Positions 15,260 through 23,885 of a stretch of DNA of 50,057 nt are shown here, piece by piece (within the stretch, counting starts at the first letter, position 1; each line of letters begins with the position of its first letter). The position numbers and the translations under genes are program-made. Below the pieces are notes generated by a model that did not search any database, was not told the DNA's origin, and saw only the letters and a program-made list of their open reading frames with translations. Source of the stretch: Companilactobacillus tucceti DSM 20183 (GTDB lineage Bacteria; Bacillota; Bacilli; Lactobacillales; Lactobacillaceae); assembly GCF_001434665.1 (NCBI RefSeq), contig NZ_AZDG01000019.1, forward strand, positions 1 through 50,057, read 5' to 3'.

Positions 15260-16594
15260 TTGAGTGCTGACGTACTATCTCTACTTTGGGTTCTTGTGGG
15301 TATTCTTCTACTCGTATTCATGATTGTTAAACTGAAGTTTCATAATATTGTTGCATTGCTAATTTCTGGTCTTTTTATTGCATTTATGGAAGGTATGAAA
15401 ATAACTAAAGTAGTACCAACTATTCAAAAAGGTTTAGGTGGTATTTTAGGAACTTTAGCCTTAATTGTTATTTTTGGTGCCATAATCGGTAAATTAATGA
15501 CGGATTCAGGTGCTTCTCAACAGATTGCCGATACTATAGTTTCCAAAATGGGAGTTAAATTATTACCGTTTGCTTTATTAATAATTGGAACGATTTTTGG
15601 TATGGCCATGTTTTATGAAGTTGCATTTTTAATAACTGCACCATTAGTTATTAATATTGCAAAGGAAGCTAAAATCCCATATATGCGACTAATAATACCA
15701 ACAATAGCTGGTGCAACTATGGGGCATAGTATTTTTCCACCACAGCCTGGTCCAATGGCCTTAGTTTCAGCGTTTCATGCAGATATAGCCCAAGTTTATA
15801 TTTGGGGATTTGTTGTTATAATACCAACAATAATTTGTTCAGGTGTGCTTATACGTAAATTCATTCCTGGACTTGATAATATGCCCCTTGGCAATGTCAT
15901 GAAGCCCGTTGATAGAAAGCCAAAAGAAGAATTACCATCTTTTGCAATCAGCATTTTAGTACCATTATTACCAGCAATTTTAATGATTATTTCTTCTATC
16001 GTTAAACTATTTATCAATCCTGGTTCTACAGTATATAAAATTACTGAATTCATAGGTAGTGCTGAGATAAGTATGCTAATTACTGTTTTGGTAGCCATGG
16101 TTGTATTTGGATATAAACAGCATAAATCTGGTACTGAGATTACTCAGCAATTAACTAACGCCATTGAAGGTGTTTCTAATGTATTGCTTGTTATAGCTGC
16201 AGGTGGAGTAATGAAAGAGGTAATTATAGATACTGGTGTAGGTAATACTATTGTCGGAATGCTTGGTCACTTACCTGTTTCACCTCTTATTCTTGCATGG
16301 ATCATTACTGTCGTGATTAGAATTTTAACAGGACAAGGTGCTGTTGCTGCTATAACTGCTGCAGGAATTGTAGCTCCTATGATTGCCGCATTTAATGTAA
16401 ATCCAGTATTAATGGTTTTAGCATGTGCCTGTGGTAGTAATACTATGACCTTAATGTACGATGGGGGATTCCTATTGTTCCAACAATCATTTGGAATTTC
16501 TATGAAAGATACATTTAAGACATGGGGATCACTTGAATTTGTTAATTCATTTGTTGGTCTTTTGATGGTATTGGGATTAAGTCTTGTTATCTAG
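15260..16594 (+). CDS. GntP family gluconate/sugar acid permease
   Basis: 444 residues with about twelve hydrophobic segments. GATMGHSIFPPQPGPMA, near residue 155, is the conserved intramembrane motif of the GntP/gluconate:H+ symporter family, and GQGAVAAITAAGIVAP near 358 matches the second repeat. TTG start, with AAAGGGGG ten bases before it. As first gene of a module with UxuB and UxuA it probably imports a sugar acid such as mannonate, fructuronate or gluconate. A hairpin with T-run after the gene may lower downstream expression. Confidence 0.85.
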   Translation: MSADVLSLLWVLVGILLLVFMIVKLKFHNIVALLISGLFIAFMEGMKITKVVPTIQKGLGGILGTLALIVIFGAIIGKLMTDSGASQQIADTIVSKMGVKLLPFALLIIGTIFGMAMFYEVAFLITAPLVINIAKEAKIPYMRLIIPTIAGATMGHSIFPPQPGPMALVSAFHADIAQVYIWGFVVIIPTIICSGVLIRKFIPGLDNMPLGNVMKPVDRKPKEELPSFAISILVPLLPAILMIISSIVKLFINPGSTVYKITEFIGSAEISMLITVLVAMVVFGYKQHKSGTEITQQLTNAIEGVSNVLLVIAAGGVMKEVIIDTGVGNTIVGMLGHLPVSPLILAWIITVVIRILTGQGAVAAITAAGIVAPMIAAFNVNPVLMVLACACGSNTMTLMYDGGFLLFQQSFGISMKDTFKTWGSLEFVNSFVGLLMVLGLSLVI

Positions 16595-16621
16595 TCGATC
16601 TTATTTATTTTTTTGATTGAT

Positions 16622-16652
16622 ATAGTATCTGATATATCAGATACTATTTTTA
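16622..16652 (+). terminator. 26-bp perfect palindrome with T-run: terminator or operator
   Basis: ATAGTATCTGATA followed directly by TATCAGATACTAT is a perfect palindrome, then TTTTTAT. It can act as a terminator between the permease and uxuB. Its AGTAT...ATACT ends resemble the palindromes at 15215-15236, so it could also bind the same regulator. Confidence 0.6.
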
Positions 16653-16760
16653 TAAAGTATATTTTTCCTTAAAATCAAAAACTTATATATGTTAAAGCAG
16701 TGTAAAATCAAGATTCGTTTTTTAGATTTAAATAATATAAATTTTAGTGGAGATAATTAA

Positions 16761-18395
16761 ATGGTTAAATTAAATGATGATTACTTAACTAATAAAGATG
16801 CTTTTTCAAGTGTAGGAATTACTACTCCTGAATTTGATCAAGTTAAGGTAAAACAGGATACAGAAAAGAATCCTCGTTGGGTTCATTTCGGTGGCGGAAA
16901 TCTATTTAGATGTTTTCATGCTACAATTGCTCAGGATTTATTGAACAAAGGTGAATTAGATAGTGGTGTTGTAGTTGCAGAAACTTATGATGATGAAGTC
17001 ATTAATAAAATTTATCATCCATATAATGACAGATTTTTGAGTGTCACAATGAAGAGCGATGGTTCACTTGATAAAGAGCTTGTTGCCAGTGTTGGGGAGA
17101 GTATTTACTTAAATAGAGATAATTCTGATGATTTTAATAAATTAACTGATATTTTTGAGAATAGATCCTTACAGATGACAACATTTTCTATTACCGAAAA
17201 AGGATATAACTTAGTTAATATTAATGGCGACTTAATCGCAGCAGCGGTTAAAGATATTGAAAAAGGGCCTGACTTTGCACAGACAAATATGGGTATTGTT
17301 ACATACTTATTGTATAAACGTTTCCAAAATGGTGCTTTTCCAATTGCAATGGTAAGTACAGATAACTTTTCACAAAATGGTCAGAAGTTGGAAGACGCTG
17401 TTTTGTTGATTGCCAAAGGCTGGGTTAAAAATAAATTAGTTGATTCAAAATTCGTGGATTACTTAACGAATACGAATAAAGTAAGTTTTCCATGGTCAAT
17501 GATAGATAGAATCACTCCAAATCCTTCAGAATCAGTTAGTTCAAGATTAAATGATGAAGGCTTTGAAGACACTGATATTGTTCATACGACAAAACATACA
17601 AATATTGCACCATTTGGTAATACTGAAGAGACACATTATTTAGTAATTGAAGATAGCTTTCCAAATGGACGCCCAGCTCTTGAAAAAGCTGGAGTATTGA
17701 TGGCAGATAGAAATACTGTTAATGATGCTGATCAAATGAAAGTTACTGCATGCTTAAATCCTCTTCATACTTCATTAGCTATTTTTGGTTGCCTCCTAGA
17801 TTATAAGAAGATTTCAGATGAAGTTAGTGATGAGGACTTACTTGGATTGATTAAGAATTTAGGTTACGGAGAAGATTTACCAGTTGTTATTGACCCTAAA
17901 ATTATTAACCCTAAAGAATTTATAGATCAATTAATTAATAAAAGATTACCTAACAAAAATATACCTGATACACCTCAAAGAATTGCTACTGATACATCAC
18001 AAAAAATTCCAATTAGATACGGTGTCACAATTAAGCATTACGTTGATGCAACTGATAAAGATGTTAAAGATTTGGAATTTATTCCTTTGGTACTTGCTGG
18101 ATGGTGTAGATATCTAATGGGAATCGATGACAATGGAAATAAATTTGAATTAAGCAACGATCCTTTGTTAGACGACTTACAACCATACGTTAAAGATATT
18201 AAATTAGATGACAAAGTTAATGTTTCTGAAGTTTTGAAACCAATTTTGAGCAATCAAAGTATTTTTGCAAATGATTTATATGCTATTGGTTTAGCTGATA
18301 AGGTAGAAAATTACTTTAGTAAAATGATTCAAGGCAAAGGTGCTATTAGAAAAACAATTTCAGATACAGTATCAAATAAAGGTAAGAAATTTTAA
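16761..18395 (+). CDS. uxuB: D-mannonate oxidoreductase / fructuronate reductase UxuB
   Basis: 544 residues of the mannitol dehydrogenase/UxuB family. The nucleotide-binding segment WVHFGGGNLFRCFHA lies at residues 40-54. MIDRITPNPSESVS (near 250) and VTACLNPLHTSLAIFG (near 330) are the catalytic lysine- and histidine-type regions of this family. UxuB interconverts D-fructuronate and D-mannonate with NAD(H). GGAGAT lies before the ATG. The mannonate dehydratase gene follows 24 bases later. Family length is usually 480-540, so this is complete. Confidence 0.88.
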   Translation: MVKLNDDYLTNKDAFSSVGITTPEFDQVKVKQDTEKNPRWVHFGGGNLFRCFHATIAQDLLNKGELDSGVVVAETYDDEVINKIYHPYNDRFLSVTMKSDGSLDKELVASVGESIYLNRDNSDDFNKLTDIFENRSLQMTTFSITEKGYNLVNINGDLIAAAVKDIEKGPDFAQTNMGIVTYLLYKRFQNGAFPIAMVSTDNFSQNGQKLEDAVLLIAKGWVKNKLVDSKFVDYLTNTNKVSFPWSMIDRITPNPSESVSSRLNDEGFEDTDIVHTTKHTNIAPFGNTEETHYLVIEDSFPNGRPALEKAGVLMADRNTVNDADQMKVTACLNPLHTSLAIFGCLLDYKKISDEVSDEDLLGLIKNLGYGEDLPVVIDPKIINPKEFIDQLINKRLPNKNIPDTPQRIATDTSQKIPIRYGVTIKHYVDATDKDVKDLEFIPLVLAGWCRYLMGIDDNGNKFELSNDPLLDDLQPYVKDIKLDDKVNVSEVLKPILSNQSIFANDLYAIGLADKVENYFSKMIQGKGAIRKTISDTVSNKGKKF

Positions 18396-18419
18396 AAAGA
18401 GAAGAGAGTTTAAGTAATT

Positions 18420-19487
18420 ATGGAAATGGGATTCCGTTGGTACGGTGAAAAAGATGATCCAATTAAGTTACAAGATATCCGTCAGATTCCTGGCACAAAG
18501 CAAGTTGTGGGTGCCTTATATGACATTCCAGTTGGTGAAGTTTGGCCTAAGAGTGAGATAAAGAGTTTAAAGGATCAAGTAGAATCAGCAGGATTAAAAA
18601 TTAAAATTATTGAATCAGTTAATATTCATGATGATATTAAAATTGGTTTACCATCTAGAGATAAATATATTGAGAATTATAAAGAGACAATCAAAAATTT
18701 AGCAGCATATGGAATTAAAGTTATTTGCTATAACTTTATGCCAATTTTTGATTGGGTTAGAACAGATTTGCATTATAAGTTAGCTGATGGGTCAACTGAT
18801 TTAGCATTTCAACATAAAATCGTTGAAGGTTCTCCAGATGATATTATTAAATCAGTTCAAAAGAATTCAAATGGATTTATTTTGCCAGGTTGGGAACCAG
18901 AAAGATTGGCAGAAGTTAAGAAGTTATTTAAAGCATATGAAAATGTTGATGAGAATAAACTAGCAGAAAATATGGAGTACTTTTTGAAAGCTATTATGCC
19001 AACATGTGAGAAGTATGATGTCAAAATGGCAATGCATCCTGATGATCCGCCTCGTCCATTATTTGGACTACCAAGAATTTATAAAAACGTTGAAGATATG
19101 CGTAAAATTGAAAATATGTATGATTCTCCATATAATGGTTTCACTATTTGTACGGGTAGTTTAGGAGAAAATCCTAAAAATGATGTTCCGGCAATCATTA
19201 GAGAATTCGTTAAAAAGAATAAGGCACCATTTATTCATGTCAGAAATATCAAATTTATGGGTAATGAAGGTGACTTCCACGAATCAGCTCATCTGTCATC
19301 AGAAGGCTCATTAGATATGTATGAAATTATGAAAGCATTACATGATACAAACTTTAATGGTGTCGTAAGACCTGACCACGGACGTGATATTTGGGGTGAA
19401 GAAGGTCGCCCTGGATATGGATTATATGATAGAGCGTTAGGTATTGCTTACTTAAACGGATTGTGGGAAGCTTTAAATAAAGCTTAG
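18420..19487 (+). CDS. uxuA: Mannonate dehydratase UxuA
   Basis: 355 residues. The N-terminal [17 protein letters not shown] and the metal-site motifs [36 protein letters not shown] and [12 protein letters not shown] are characteristic of UxuA. The enzyme dehydrates D-mannonate to 2-keto-3-deoxy-D-gluconate using Mn/Fe. It follows uxuB in one unit. No 2-keto-3-deoxygluconate kinase or aldolase gene is in the window, so the pathway must be completed elsewhere. Confidence 0.94.
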   Translation: MEMGFRWYGEKDDPIKLQDIRQIPGTKQVVGALYDIPVGEVWPKSEIKSLKDQVESAGLKIKIIESVNIHDDIKIGLPSRDKYIENYKETIKNLAAYGIKVICYNFMPIFDWVRTDLHYKLADGSTDLAFQHKIVEGSPDDIIKSVQKNSNGFILPGWEPERLAEVKKLFKAYENVDENKLAENMEYFLKAIMPTCEKYDVKMAMHPDDPPRPLFGLPRIYKNVEDMRKIENMYDSPYNGFTICTGSLGENPKNDVPAIIREFVKKNKAPFIHVRNIKFMGNEGDFHESAHLSSEGSLDMYEIMKALHDTNFNGVVRPDHGRDIWGEEGRPGYGLYDRALGIAYLNGLWEALNKA

Positions 19488-19526
19488 TCATAAAAATTAG
19501 ATAGCATAGGAAGAGTGATAGATATA

Positions 19527-20189
19527 ATGGATGTAAATAATATGCAAGATAAGGCATACAGAGAAATAAATCATCGTATATTACGCTCTACCTATGCTCC
19601 AGGTGATAAGATTTCTGAAAGTTTGCTTGAACAAGATTTAAATCTTGGACGAACACCAGTTAGAGAAGCGTTGATTCGATTGAGGAGGGACGGTTTGATC
19701 AATATTGTCCCTCAAAGTGGAACTTATGTTTCCAAGATTAATTTAAGTGAAGCCACAAATGCACGTTTTGTTAGAGAAAGTGTTGAAAGAAAAGTTATGG
19801 TCGAAGCTGCTGCAGTAGCTAGTGAATCTGATATTTCATATTTAAATGATATTTTGGATAAACAATTGGCGGCATCAAAGAATAGTGATCATGAGATGTT
19901 CTTTGAATTAGATGAAAAATTTCATCAATACTTTTATAAAATGACAAATAAAATGATTGTTTGGAACTGGCTACAAGTAACTAATGATCAATTACTGCGT
20001 TTTAGATGGCTAAGATTAAAAGTTGTTCAATTGAATTGGGATAATTTGATTAAGGAACATCAAAAAATTTGCCAAGCGGTTGGTAAGCATGATCCAGAAG
20101 AAGCGGAAAGATTGTCTATCAACCATCTTCACTTGATGATTGATGAAGAAAGTGATGTTTTGGAAATTTTCCCTAATTACTTTATTTAA
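19527..20189 (+). CDS. GntR family (FCD) regulator of the sugar acid module
   Basis: About 220 residues. A winged-helix DNA-binding domain (residues 1-70: ISESLLEQDLNLGRTPVREALIRLRRDGLINIVPQSGTYVS) is followed by an FCD ligand-binding helical domain (ARFVRESVERKVMVEAA; metal-site histidines in FHQYFY and the late SINHLHLM). ATG at 19527 is preferred over GTG at 19515, which lies only two bases from AGGAAG. It ends the uxu unit, 39 bases after uxuA, so it is probably the local repressor responding to fructuronate, mannonate or a related acid. Confidence 0.85.
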   Translation: MDVNNMQDKAYREINHRILRSTYAPGDKISESLLEQDLNLGRTPVREALIRLRRDGLINIVPQSGTYVSKINLSEATNARFVRESVERKVMVEAAAVASESDISYLNDILDKQLAASKNSDHEMFFELDEKFHQYFYKMTNKMIVWNWLQVTNDQLLRFRWLRLKVVQLNWDNLIKEHQKICQAVGKHDPEEAERLSINHLHLMIDEESDVLEIFPNYFI

Positions 20190-20191
20190 AT

Positions 20192-20234
20192 AAAAGCCTC
20201 TGTATTTTTTTAAAAAATACGGAGGCTTTTTTGT
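20192..20234. terminator. Bidirectional terminator
   Basis: AAAAGCCTCTGTATTTTT and AAAAATACGGAGGCTTTT pair with one wobble. It lies between the convergent regulator and symporter genes. Confidence 0.85.
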
Positions 20235-20243
20235 AATATAAAC

Positions 20244-21569
20244 TTATCCAGTAATTTCCTTAATCTTAGATTGTATCTTACTTTCGTTATAAGCTAATAA
20301 AATCAAAAACATCACAACATACAATCCTAAAGGTATTAAAGCAAAGTTCAAATTAATTGCAGAAATAGTAGAAGCAGACTGTGTTTTATTTGAAACATAG
20401 CCGGTTAGTTGCAATGATTCAGCGGTAACTAGTCCACCTAATCCAAGTCCTAAATTAACTCCAAAATCGTCAGTAGATGCTAATACACCTTCTGCTTGAA
20501 TTCCCATAGCTGTACCATAGCGAATTGTATCAGCAATCATAATTGAAACTAGTCCGATTATGAAACCATTACCAATAGAATTGACAAAAATTCCGAAGAA
20601 TAAAACCGGCATATTCTCGCTATAAGCTGCGTAAGTAATAATTAGTTGTCCAATAAAAGCAGTACCAATACCTGTTAACATAGTATTCTTTTTACCTAAA
20701 TGGGCTGAAACAAAGTAGATTGAAACAACTCCGATCAAGGCTGTTAACGTAAAACTGTTAGCGAGTGAAACTAAGCTTTCATTATGAATTACATATTTAA
20801 AATAGTAGATGATAGTTTGATTTTTAATTGCTGTTGTCATCCAATATAGGAAAATTACGATTGAAATAACCATCCAAGGTTTATTTTGTTTCAACATTTT
20901 CCAAACGGCACTTAGTGGCTGATGATTTATCTCTTCATTAGAAAAGCGTTCACGAACGTGGAAGAAGGTGTTCAAGATCAAAGCTAGAGAGATTGCTCCG
21001 AATAAAACAATCGTTAGCAAGAATCCCTTTTGTTGATCACCTTTACCAAATAAGGCTACTAAAGGAATGGTAAAAGTAGCGACAATAATTTGTACAGAAC
21101 TACCAAAGAATTGTCTAATAACACCTAATAAAGTAGTCTCTTTTTCATTTTCGGTCATTGTTGGCAAAATTGATGTAATTGGCAAGTTAACGGCCGTATA
21201 GAAGAATCCTAATCCAAGATAGGTCACATATGCCCAAATCAATTTACCAGTATGAGGTAAGAAATTTGGGGTAACAAAGGTTAAAACTGCAAAGATAACA
21301 TATGGGAATGAGAACCAAAGAAAGAATGGTCTACTTTTTCCCCACTTAGAATGCGTGTTATCAATCATGACACCGATAATTAAACTTTCAAATACGTCAG
21401 CTGCACGTGCTACGACGAATAATACTGCAGCTTCGTTAGGAGTGAGTCCAAAAACATCGGTATAAAAAAACAGCAGATACATGGTCATCATTTGAAATAC
21501 TAAGTTATCTGCTGCATCACTCAACCCATAGCTGAGTCGTTCAGTAATAGACGTTTGCCATTTATTCAT
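20244..21569 (-). CDS. GPH family sugar:cation symporter
   Basis: 441 residues, about twelve membrane segments. The N-terminal ERLSYGLSDAADNLVFQMMTMYLLFFYTDVFG and the DNTHSKWGKSRPFFLW loop are signatures of the glycoside-pentoside-hexuronide (GPH) family, which includes MelB, XylP and UidB. The EIIA-like tail found in some LAB members (LacS) is absent. It lies next to the uxu module, which suggests a glucuronide or hexuronide substrate, but this is context only. It follows the YagU-like gene by nine bases. Confidence 0.85.
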   Translation of the reverse strand: MNKWQTSITERLSYGLSDAADNLVFQMMTMYLLFFYTDVFGLTPNEAAVLFVVARAADVFESLIIGVMIDNTHSKWGKSRPFFLWFSFPYVIFAVLTFVTPNFLPHTGKLIWAYVTYLGLGFFYTAVNLPITSILPTMTENEKETTLLGVIRQFFGSSVQIIVATFTIPLVALFGKGDQQKGFLLTIVLFGAISLALILNTFFHVRERFSNEEINHQPLSAVWKMLKQNKPWMVISIVIFLYWMTTAIKNQTIIYYFKYVIHNESLVSLANSFTLTALIGVVSIYFVSAHLGKKNTMLTGIGTAFIGQLIITYAAYSENMPVLFFGIFVNSIGNGFIIGLVSIMIADTIRYGTAMGIQAEGVLASTDDFGVNLGLGLGGLVTAESLQLTGYVSNKTQSASTISAINLNFALIPLGLYVVMFLILLAYNESKIQSKIKEITG

Positions 21570-21578
21570 CGGTATCGC

Positions 21579-22091
21579 CTACTTCTTTGACGTTAGACGA
21601 CGATATAATTCTTGTCCAACGACATCATTAGTCCACATCCAAGCGATATGTCCTAATGCCTCTGAAATATGTTCTTCTGTTGGCTGATCTTTAGCATCAG
21701 GAACAGTCTTCATCATAGGCATGATGCCAAGATGGAAGGCGGCCCAAATTGCCAATCCAAAGATACTACCAGAGCCTTTTCTGATGAAAGGTTTATATTC
21801 AGCTAAGACTTCATAAATAATAGCGAAAGAAGTTGAAAATCCGAAGTGAACTAAATAACTTACCCAAGGTAATTTGTGTCCAGAATATGTATAAGTAGCG
21901 TGAGTCCATTTGCTAGGAATGCCAAATTGTTGAAGTAGTGTTTGAGGTGGATTAGTTTCATCTCGTTCTTCTGTTCTAGGTGGCAAGACATTTTCCCAAC
22001 CTAATTTGACGAAACCAGATATTACGCCAGCAAAAGTTCCCGCAATGATTGCTGACTTTAAATTACTCTTTTGTTCCTTTGATAGTTTCAT
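21579..22091 (-). CDS. YagU-like (DUF1440) inner membrane protein
   Basis: 170 residues. The pattern SAIIAGTFAGVISGFVKLGWENVLPPR, then ATYTYSGHKLPWVSYLVHFGFSTSFAIIYEVLAE and ISEALGHIAWMWTNDVVGQELYRR, follows E. coli YagU throughout. Three or four hydrophobic segments are visible. YagU has been linked to acid resistance, but its mechanism is not known to me. First gene of a two-gene unit with the GPH symporter. AAAGGGGGAAAA precedes the ATG and TATAAT (about 22126-22131) may be its -10. Confidence 0.8.
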   Translation of the reverse strand: MKLSKEQKSNLKSAIIAGTFAGVISGFVKLGWENVLPPRTEERDETNPPQTLLQQFGIPSKWTHATYTYSGHKLPWVSYLVHFGFSTSFAIIYEVLAEYKPFIRKGSGSIFGLAIWAAFHLGIMPMMKTVPDAKDQPTEEHISEALGHIAWMWTNDVVGQELYRRLTSKK

Positions 22092-22280
22092 GATTTTCCC
22101 CCTTTGAATGATGTTTTCCTTATTATTATAGAACAGACATAATAATATCGCTGTGATTTAGTATTGTATTGTTACAAGAACCTCACAATTTCTTCACAAA
22201 TTATTATTTGTTTATTCGTAATTTGGAAATTAATTATTCATAATTGAAAGCTATTATTTAAGCATAGTCAAAAGCAAAGA

Positions 22281-22304
22281 AGAGGTGACCGGATGAAATA
22301 TTAA
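22281..22304 (+). other. Very short open frame with strong ribosome site (MKY)
   Basis: AGAGGTGA is followed by ATG AAA TAT TAA. Such a minimal frame behind a good ribosome site may be chance or a regulatory element. It lies just before the first C-loop hairpin. Confidence 0.25.
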
Positions 22305-22316
22305 ACTCTATATCAA

Positions 22317-22500
22317 GTTTTAATCCCCCTTAAAACAAGATAATGTTTTCTTAAAAACTCACTTATATAAACACAACAAAAATGATTAATCCCCTATAAA
22401 TTTAATCCCTAAAAAATCCTTATTTATTATTTAATCCCCCAATTAAATAATCCTAATAGGTTATATAAACGAAAATATATCCCCCCTGATATATATTTTC
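22317..22500 (+). ncRNA. C-loop hairpin array, first part, ending at a terminator
   Basis: Small AT-stem hairpins expose C-rich loops: GTTTTAA-TCCCCC-TTAAAAC (22317-22336), TTTAAT-CCCCCA-ATTAAA (22430-22447) and GAAAATATAT-CCCCCCTGAT-ATATATTTTC (22471-22500). Between them are further unpaired AATCCCC runs near 22387-22409. A strong terminator follows at once. On the plus strand the loops are complementary to Shine-Dalgarno sequences, as in C-rich-loop regulatory RNAs of Gram-positive bacteria. The transcribed strand is not decided by the sequence. Confidence 0.45.
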
Positions 22501-22541
22501 AAAAAAAGCAGGACCTACCCTCTACGGTAGATCCTGCTTTT
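22501..22541. terminator. Terminator within the C-loop array
   Basis: AAAAGCAGGA.CTACC, loop CTCTAC, GGTAG.TCCTGCTTTT. Seven A residues precede it and four T residues follow, so it reads better as a minus-strand terminator but can work on both strands. Confidence 0.8.
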
Positions 22542-22550
22542 ACTTATAAA

Positions 22551-22622
22551 TTTAATCCCTAATTAAATAATCCCCTGATATAAGAAGATTTACAATTTTA
22601 AAATATATCCTCCCTGATGTAT
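22551..22622 (+). ncRNA. C-loop hairpin array, second module
   Basis: TTTAAT-CCCTA-ATTAAA (22551-22567), then AATCCCCTG, then ATATAT-CCTCCCTG-ATGTAT (22603-22622, one wobble). The order and spacing match the modules at 22430-22500 and 22723-22789, so the three are diverged copies. Confidence 0.45.
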
Positions 22623-22655
22623 AAAAAATTGATTACAAGAATAAAATATAGAAAC

Positions 22656-22691
22656 TTGAGGTGAGTGATAGAGATATGAACAATCTCTAAA
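22656..22691 (+). other. Very short open frame with strong ribosome site (MNNL)
   Basis: TTGAGGTGA is followed, after 11 bases, by ATG AAC AAT CTC TAA. As at 22281, a GAGGTGA site and a frame of a few codons stand next to a C-loop module. Confidence 0.25.
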
Positions 22692-22722
22692 TAAATTTCT
22701 TCATAAATTAAAAGATCCCTTA

Positions 22723-22789
22723 TTTAATCCCCTAATTAAATAATCCCTTATATACAAATAAAATATATTTCCTCCCCAGATATATATTT
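22723..22789 (+). ncRNA. C-loop hairpin array, third module
   Basis: TTTAAT-CCCCTA-ATTAAA (22723-22740), TAATCCC, then AAATATAT-TTCCTCCCCAGAT-ATATATTT (22761-22789), followed by a terminator. The loop CCTCCCC is complementary to a GGGGAGG ribosome binding site. Confidence 0.45.
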
Positions 22790-22791
22790 AA

Positions 22792-22832
22792 AAAATGAGA
22801 CTGTGGTGTATTCCACAGTCTCATTTTGCATT
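22792..22832. terminator. Terminator beside repeat copy 2
   Basis: AAAATGAGACTGTGG, loop TGTATT, CCACAGTCTCATTTT: a perfect 15-bp stem. With six A residues in front it is a strong minus-strand terminator for the opp operon and a fair plus-strand one for the C-loop RNA. Confidence 0.85.
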
Positions 22833-22837
22833 TATAG

Positions 22838-22958
22838 CCTAAACGTGTAACAAAGGGCTGCAACCTCCACATAGCTACGAACCACAAATGATTGATGGTG
22901 CCAATCATTCGTGGTCCTAGGCTATGTTCCGGTGGCAGATTGCCCTTTGTCACACTCT
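22838..22958 (-). repeat. Dispersed 3'-UTR hairpin repeat, copy 2
   Basis: Read on the minus strand it starts three bases after the oppF stop codon as AAGAGTGTGACAAAGGGC and runs through ATCTGCCACCGGAACATAGCC to GGTTGCAGCCCTTTGTTACACGTTTAGGCTATAAA. It matches the copy at 11666-11798 along its whole length, with the same inverted-arm layout, and is likewise followed by a terminator. A minus open frame crossing it is a by-product of the repeat. Confidence 0.75.
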
Positions 22959-22961
22959 TGT

Positions 22962-23885
22962 CTATTTAAATGTAGCAGCTTTTTTGTCATCACAATACAA
23001 GAAATGACCTGGTAATACTTCTTGTAGCTTTTGTCCTTCATGGAAAGAGCTCTTATAATCAAAATCGATTCTTTGACGAGTTTTTTCAACTTCTGGATCA
23101 GGAACGGGAATAGCTGACAAGAGACTCTTTGTATATGGATGTAGCGGATGATCGTATATTTCATCGGCATCAGCCAATTCGACGATTTTACCATGGTACA
23201 TAACGGCGATTCTATCACTGATATATTTAACCATTGAAAGGTCATGGGCAATAAACATATAAGTTAATCCTTGTTCTTTTTGAATATCTTGCATCAAGTT
23301 AACAACTTGAGCTTGGATAGATACATCAAGTGCTGAAATAGGTTCATCAGCAATGATAAATTGAGGATCAACGGCTAGAGCTCTAGCAATACCAATACGT
23401 TGTCTTTGACCACCAGAGAATTCATAAGGGTAACGTGTCATATGTTCGGGGTTCAAATGAACCATATCTAGCAATTCACGAACACGTTTGTCACGCTCTT
23501 CATTACTACTTGTTAATCCATGGACATCAAGTCCTTCAGCAATAATATCCTTAACTTTCATTCTAGGATTTAGTGAAGCATATGGGTCTTGAAAGATCAT
23601 TTGCATTTCACGACGGAATTTTTTCATTTGTGGGCCATGACTTTTGATTTTACTAATATCTTGACCATTAAATAAAATTTGACCAGCTGTTGGATCATAA
23701 AGTCTGATGATACTACGACCAGTAGTACTCTTACCAGAACCAGATTCACCAACTAATCCAAATGTTTCTCCTTTATATATATCAAAGGAAACGTCATCGA
23801 CAGCTTTTACTTCGTTAGGTTTACCAATATTAAAATATTGTTTTAAATGTTTGACTTGGACAATTGCTTGTTTATCTTCTGCCAT
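22962..23885 (-). CDS. oppF: Oligopeptide ABC transporter ATPase OppF
   Basis: 307 residues. Walker A GESGSGKST (near 40), signature FSGGQRQRIGIARAL (near 150) and Walker B FIIADEPISALD are intact, and the C-terminal HPLHPYTKSLLSAIPVPDP is the oligopeptide/dipeptide extension. With OppD it energises peptide import through OppBC. The ATG overlaps the oppD stop (TAATG). Last gene of the operon, followed by repeat copy 2 and a terminator. Confidence 0.95.
   Translation of the reverse strand: MAEDKQAIVQVKHLKQYFNIGKPNEVKAVDDVSFDIYKGETFGLVGESGSGKSTTGRSIIRLYDPTAGQILFNGQDISKIKSHGPQMKKFRREMQMIFQDPYASLNPRMKVKDIIAEGLDVHGLTSSNEERDKRVRELLDMVHLNPEHMTRYPYEFSGGQRQRIGIARALAVDPQFIIADEPISALDVSIQAQVVNLMQDIQKEQGLTYMFIAHDLSMVKYISDRIAVMYHGKIVELADADEIYDHPLHPYTKSLLSAIPVPDPEVEKTRQRIDFDYKSSFHEGQKLQEVLPGHFLYCDDKKAATFK

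Noticed and set aside
22317-22500. G-quadruplex on the minus strand
   Set aside because: The G-runs are separated by tens of bases and there are too few close together.
22317-22789. CRISPR array
   Set aside because: Repeat units are uneven, the hairpin arms differ, spacers are not unique equal-length sequences and no cas genes are near.
22732-22953. Minus-strand open frame of 73 codons
   Set aside because: It runs through repeat copy 2, a terminator stem and a C-loop module; the composition is not protein-like.
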